Source: GCA-2731375 sp964631725
GTDB taxonomy: Bacteria > Pseudomonadota > Alphaproteobacteria > GCA-2731375
DNA: 64,000 nucleotides
Assembly: GCA_964631725.1 (NCBI GenBank)
Contig: CAZVYX010000025.1
Coordinates: 1 to 64,000 of the forward strand
Direction of reading: 5' to 3'
Every line of letters begins with the position of its first letter. Position 1 is the first letter of the stretch. The notes under the pieces were generated by a model, which made no database searches, was not told the origin of the DNA, and saw only the letters and a list, made by a program, of their open reading frames with translations. Both the position numbers and the translations under genes were made by a program. Below, in pieces: positions 60,788 through 64,000 of the stretch.

Positions 60788-61646
60788 AGTGAAGCCCCTC
60801 ATGCTCACCCTCGCCCTATTCACGCTTTTCCTTGCAACGGTGTCCTTTCTGGCGTTCGTCTACCTGATCGAACCCGGCCCCGGCGGCCGGACGCAGTATC
60901 TGCTGACCTCCGCCCGGCTGCTGGCGCACAAGTACGATCTGCTCGATCAGCTTAAGCCGGCAGAGATACGGCGGCTGTATCTTTCCACCTGCACCAGGCA
61001 GTGCCATGGCAAGGACGTCATCGAAATGACCCCCCGCACGGCGCTGGAGTGGGAACAGATCGTCGGCCGCATGGGGCAAAAGGAAAAGGCCGGCTTCAGC
61101 ACCGCCGAGGCCAGGACCGTGGCCGAATTCCTGCAGCGCAACTTTCTCTCCAACGTGCCGACGATCCTGCCGGAGGCGACGATGCGCTTCCTCAAGAAAC
61201 GCCTGTGGCGCCTGGATTTCGGTGAAAGCGATCTCTATTTCGACATCATCTATCTGCCGCGCGGCTATCGCCACCTGATGCCCTATCTGGCCTTCAAGAG
61301 CAAACCGAGGAACAGCGACGAGGCCCTGTTCATCGTCTACGTCAACACCCATACCGGTATCGTGCCGCGCTGGAACCTGGCCGATCTCGCCGCCATCAGG
61401 ATCAACGGCGGTACGGAAACGAAGGCCGCAACCTGGCAGGTCCTCTATGAAGATGGCCAGCAGCATCACAAGCAGGGGGTCCTCACCTTTCCCAGTCTGG
61501 CAGAGGCGGACAGCGCGCGGCCCGGTTCCCTGGAAGTGGTGATCCGGCCGCCGGCCATGCGCGAACGGGTCTTCCAATGGCACCTGCCGATCCCCGATGC
61601 GGTCATCAGCCTCGATACGGCACGGAAGACGGGGGCGAAACCGTGA
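60750..61646 (+). CDS. Membrane-anchored protein with CX3CH heme-like motif
   Basis: This protein of about 298 residues has an N-terminal membrane anchor (MLTLALFTLFLATVSFLAFVYLI, about residues 17-40), then STCTRQCHGKD, a Cys-x3-Cys-His motif that resembles a cytochrome c heme site with one extra residue, followed by a helical region and a beta-rich C-terminal half of unknown type. The start is uncertain: GTG 60738, ATG 60750 and GTG 60789 are all possible. It overlaps both neighbours, so it belongs to the biogenesis operon. Confidence 0.55.
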   Translation: MASENLPPGPLSRVKPLMLTLALFTLFLATVSFLAFVYLIEPGPGGRTQYLLTSARLLAHKYDLLDQLKPAEIRRLYLSTCTRQCHGKDVIEMTPRTALEWEQIVGRMGQKEKAGFSTAEARTVAEFLQRNFLSNVPTILPEATMRFLKKRLWRLDFGESDLYFDIIYLPRGYRHLMPYLAFKSKPRNSDEALFIVYVNTHTGIVPRWNLADLAAIRINGGTETKAATWQVLYEDGQQHHKQGVLTFPSLAEADSARPGSLEVVIRPPAMRERVFQWHLPIPDAVISLDTARKTGAKP

Positions 61647-62128
61647 TGCGGCGCGCAATGATAGCCCTGCTTTTCCTCGTCATGGCACCTCTGATGCAGG
61701 GCTGTGACGAAGCGCCCGAAAAGGTTTATGCCGCCGATTTCAGTCTGAAACTGTTCGATGGCCGGACCTTCACCCTGTCCAAGCACAAGGGCGAGGCCGT
61801 CATCGTCAATTTCTTCGCCTCGTGGTGCATTCCCTGCCGGGCCGAGGCGCCGGCACTCGAAGCGATGCACCGGAAATACCTGGACAAGAAGGTGATTTTT
61901 CTCGGCATCGCGATCAAGGATACGGATACCGCCGCCAAGGGGTTCGTCAAGAAGTACGGGCTGACCTTCCCCACCGGGCTCGACAGCGAACAAGTGGCCA
62001 AGGACGCCCTGGGCGTATATGGACTGCCCACCACCTTCTTCATCGATGGCAACGGCCTGATCACTTATACCCATTCAGGCGCCGTGACAGAGGAGCTGAT
62101 CAAACATGAACTGGACAAGATACTTTAG
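61646..62128 (+). CDS. TlpA-like thioredoxin lipoprotein
   Basis: This 160-residue protein has a lipoprotein signal (lipobox MQGC) and a thioredoxin fold with WCIPC and the cis-Pro segment LPTTFFIDGNG. The ATG at 61646 shares one base with the preceding TGA, and the C-terminus overlaps the next gene by 23 bases. It is probably a periplasmic thiol reductase for the CcmH/apocytochrome pathway fed by CcdA. Confidence 0.9.
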   Translation: MRRAMIALLFLVMAPLMQGCDEAPEKVYAADFSLKLFDGRTFTLSKHKGEAVIVNFFASWCIPCRAEAPALEAMHRKYLDKKVIFLGIAIKDTDTAAKGFVKKYGLTFPTGLDSEQVAKDALGVYGLPTTFFIDGNGLITYTHSGAVTEELIKHELDKIL

Positions 62129-62636
62129 CTTTCCGGCCGCTGCGATCCTCGCCCTTCTGCTGGTGGGATCGCTTTCGGGCTGTATCGAGGAAAACGTGAC
62201 GCCGCTGCAAATCGGCGCCAAGGCGCCGCCGTCGACGCTGACCCTGTTGAACGGCCAGACCCGGGAGGTCAACGACCTTGCCGGACGGGCCCAGGTCATC
62301 ACTTTCATGTCCTCGTGGTGCCCCTGTTCCAACGATTCCATTCCGCTGATGAAGAAGGCGTTCGAACGCCACGGCAAGGGCGACGACGGCAAGGTCGCTT
62401 TCCTAATGATCGGCTTCCAAAGCCCCGAGAGCAAGTTCGCGGACATTGCCGCGAAATGGCGGATGCCGTTTCCCGTGGGCTACGATGACGGCGACCAGAT
62501 CGCGCGGATTTACGGCATCACGGCGCCGCCGACCACCGTCTTCATCGATGCGGAGGGCAACGTCAAGCGGGTTTTCTACGGCAATATCAAGGACATAGAG
62601 GACGATTTTTTCAAGTGGACCAGTGAGTTGCTGTAA
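62106..62636 (+). CDS. Redoxin-like lipoprotein with CXC active site
   Basis: This 176-residue protein has a lipoprotein signal (lipobox LSGC) and a thioredoxin-like fold, but the active site is WCPCS, that is Cys-Pro-Cys rather than CXXC. The APPTTVFIDAEG region gives the cis-Pro. A CXC spacing changes redox potential and may suit a reductase, a peroxidase-like role or metal binding. It overlaps both neighbours by 23 and 1 bases. Confidence 0.8.
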   Translation: MNWTRYFSFPAAAILALLLVGSLSGCIEENVTPLQIGAKAPPSTLTLLNGQTREVNDLAGRAQVITFMSSWCPCSNDSIPLMKKAFERHGKGDDGKVAFLMIGFQSPESKFADIAAKWRMPFPVGYDDGDQIARIYGITAPPTTVFIDAEGNVKRVFYGNIKDIEDDFFKWTSELL

Positions 62637-63337
62637 TGGCGTACCTTGGTGCCATCGGCGACGGCTTTTCCTCGTTCTTTTCGATCTGGCAGGTTTGTAT
62701 CCTGCAGATCTCGCCGTTCTTCCTGGCTTATGTCACCGGCCTTTATTTCGCTACCGGGCCGCTTGGGGCCACGGCCGGCCTTGCCGGGCGGGTGTTGCTT
62801 CCGGCAGTCTCTTTCCTGCCCGGTTTCACCGCCATGTATGCCTTGTTGACCATGACCGGGCTGTCGATCGGCCGCGCCTTCGTTTTCAATCTCAGTACGC
62901 TGGAGTTTATTGCCGGCGGCTATATTCTGCTTGCCGCGCTTTCGCTGCTGCTGTGGGGACGGCTTACCATGCTGGAACAACTGCGCCGGCCCGCCGTGCT
63001 GGCGGCCGTCTCGCTATTGCTCGGCATCGCCTTCGCCCTGATCTATTCGCCCTGCATCACGCCGGCGTTGTCGAAGATACTGGGCCTGGCCGGGCGTCCC
63101 GAAACGGCCGTGCATGGCGGCACCCTGGCGCTGTTCTATGCCACCGGTATCTGTCTGGCCCTGACCCTGACGGCCACCGTACTGGTCTATTTGCTGGCTA
63201 GAATAGGTATCGTGGCGCGCCACGCGGCGCTGGCAAGAGGCGCCTGCGCCCTGATCCTTGGCATTCTGGCGGGATTGAACCTCAGCGGCACGATGATCTA
63301 CTACAAGGCGTTCTTTCTGGGCTTCCTGGTGGGATGA
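62636..63337 (+). CDS. CcdA/DsbD-like transmembrane thiol transporter
   Basis: This 233-residue membrane protein has six predicted helices and a pair of membrane-embedded cysteines, in QVCILQISPFFLAYVTG (first repeat) and YSPCITPALSKIL (second repeat), the pattern of CcdA. It moves reducing equivalents from cytoplasmic thioredoxin to the periplasmic TlpA-like proteins encoded upstream. The ATG overlaps the previous stop by one base, and the next gene overlaps its stop as ATGA. Confidence 0.87.
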   Translation: MAYLGAIGDGFSSFFSIWQVCILQISPFFLAYVTGLYFATGPLGATAGLAGRVLLPAVSFLPGFTAMYALLTMTGLSIGRAFVFNLSTLEFIAGGYILLAALSLLLWGRLTMLEQLRRPAVLAAVSLLLGIAFALIYSPCITPALSKILGLAGRPETAVHGGTLALFYATGICLALTLTATVLVYLLARIGIVARHAALARGACALILGILAGLNLSGTMIYYKAFFLGFLVG

Positions 63338-63549
63338 AACAAGCGATGGCAAAGCTGCCGCCCGGCTTCAGGCTACAGGCGTTCGGCGGCACGCTGGCCG
63401 GTTTCGGGCTGATCGATACCGTCATGAACCTGATAACCGGAATAGCCCTGGACGGATTCTTCCTGATCCTGATCGTCGCCGGCGCCGCCCTATTCGCGAT
63501 CGGCACCCGGCAAAGACGAAAGCAAGACTACCAGGCGACCTGCGGATAG
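63334..63549 (+). CDS. Small two-helix membrane protein, unknown function
   Basis: This 71-residue protein has two predicted membrane helices (about residues 17-34 and 38-56) and a basic tail GTRQRRKQDY. The ATG overlaps the CcdA stop by four bases, which supports a real gene. Its 3' end overlaps the convergent cytochrome b gene by 22 bases. No family was recognised. Confidence 0.55.
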   Translation: MKQAMAKLPPGFRLQAFGGTLAGFGLIDTVMNLITGIALDGFFLILIVAGAALFAIGTRQRRKQDYQATCG

Positions 63550-64000
63550 AACCAGTGTTCGACCATCCATTGGTTGTCATCCAGCAAGGGCACGATGTTA
63601 CGGTCCTTGTAGGCCTTTGGCGGGATGCCCATGCGGGCGCCCATCATGACATTGTGACAGGAATTGCACCCCAGCGTGGGTGAGACGTGGGTTTCCACGT
63701 AAAGCGTGCCGAACGGCACGGCGGTGGCAATCACGACAATCAAGAAGGAACCGGCCGCCGTAAGGACCTTCGCCTTGCTAAGCTTGCCCATGGGGCGCGA
63801 CGGGGCGCCCTGCTGCCAATTGGTTCTGCCCTTGAAGACATAGGGCAGCAGGATCAGGCCAACGAACAGGGCCAGAGGCAGATAAAAGGTCAGCAGAGAC
63901 GCCATGGCGCCATCGAATTTCAGGAACGGCTGCAGCAGGAACAGAATGAACCATTCCGGTGCCGGGATATCAGCACCTTCAAGCGGCATCGGGATGATGT
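63528..64000 (-). CDS. Cytochrome b subunit-IV-like protein with C-terminal heme c motif (partial)
   Basis: This open frame continues past the right edge, so the N-terminus is missing. The visible part has PAPEWFILFLLQPFLK, the PEW region of the cytochrome b C-terminal half (subunit IV), then membrane helices and a C-terminal stretch with CNSCH, a heme c attachment motif. Such b/c fusions occur in bc complexes where cytochrome b is split, a layout known from Deltaproteobacteria, Nitrospirae and Firmicutes-like lineages. It should be the quinol:cytochrome c reductase partner of the biogenesis operon. Confidence 0.7.
   Translation of the reverse strand, partial: IIPMPLEGADIPAPEWFILFLLQPFLKFDGAMASLLTFYLPLALFVGLILLPYVFKGRTNWQQGAPSRPMGKLSKAKVLTAAGSFLIVVIATAVPFGTLYVETHVSPTLGCNSCHNVMMGARMGIPPKAYKDRNIVPLLDDNQWMVEHWFYPQVAW

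Noticed and set aside
1..64000. tRNA, rRNA, CRISPR arrays, prophage or insertion sequences
   Set aside because: No cloverleaf-type sequence, repeat-spacer pattern, integrase or transposase was found on either strand.

Overview
The window is one contiguous stretch of GC-rich bacterial DNA with dense, operon-organised genes. I see no rRNA, tRNA, CRISPR array, phage gene or transposase. The TctABC and TRAP carboxylate transporters, HutC-type and FCD-type GntR regulators, CbtB, a TlpA/SCO/CcmH set and the codon bias point to a Proteobacterium, most likely an alphaproteobacterium of Rhodospirillales type. The bc complex at the right edge has a split cytochrome b with a fused heme-c motif, which is not the usual alphaproteobacterial form, so the assignment is tentative.

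Left part (1-26 kb), carboxylate and acyl-CoA metabolism. A tripartite tricarboxylate transporter (79-3228) is followed by a ChaC-like gene, a two-subunit class I fumarase, a divergent four-gene succinate dehydrogenase/fumarate reductase-like operon (order B, two cytochrome b subunits, A) ending in a GntR/UTRA regulator, and a leftward operon of acyl-CoA carboxyltransferase, acyl-CoA ligase and FAD oxidoreductase. Divergent from that operon run a second carboxyltransferase, an FCD regulator, a b-type-cytochrome-like membrane protein and a 983-residue fusion of a four-cluster ferredoxin with a molybdopterin oxidoreductase. An orphan OmpR-type response regulator, a radical SAM/SPASM protein, an acyl-CoA ligase, a TetR regulator and a nitronate monooxygenase-like enzyme complete this part.

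Centre (26.5-57.6 kb), corrinoid-dependent one-carbon metabolism, the most unusual part. It holds two stand-alone corrinoid proteins whose genes are identical by eye over 596 bp, three stand-alone UroD-superfamily methyltransferases, a RamA-like corrinoid activator with a partner ferredoxin, DUF1638, MetV and MetF, a pterin-binding methyltransferase, formate-tetrahydrofolate ligase, CbtB, and four large proteins in which a UroD-type methyltransferase is fused to a corrinoid-binding domain (the domain order of chloromethane methyltransferase CmuA). Three of the fusions are in tandem and the fourth lies beyond a TRAP transporter. The inferred route is: methylated substrate, to methyl-corrinoid, to methyl-THF, to methylene-THF (MetF/MetV), then (FolD encoded elsewhere) formyl-THF, then formate plus ATP (Fhs). 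The methylated substrates are unknown. Regulators (IclR, FCD-GntR), a PhyH dioxygenase, an acyl-CoA dehydrogenase and a fatty-acid-hydroxylase-like membrane protein are interspersed.

Right part (57.7-64 kb), respiratory and cytochrome c biogenesis genes. SCO1/SenC and a TlpA-like lipoprotein run left. A rightward, tightly overlapping operon encodes cytochrome c, an unknown exported protein, a cysteine-rich CcmH, a protein with a CX3CH heme-like motif, two thioredoxin-like lipoproteins, CcdA and a small membrane protein. It converges on a cytochrome b subunit-IV-like gene that runs off the window.
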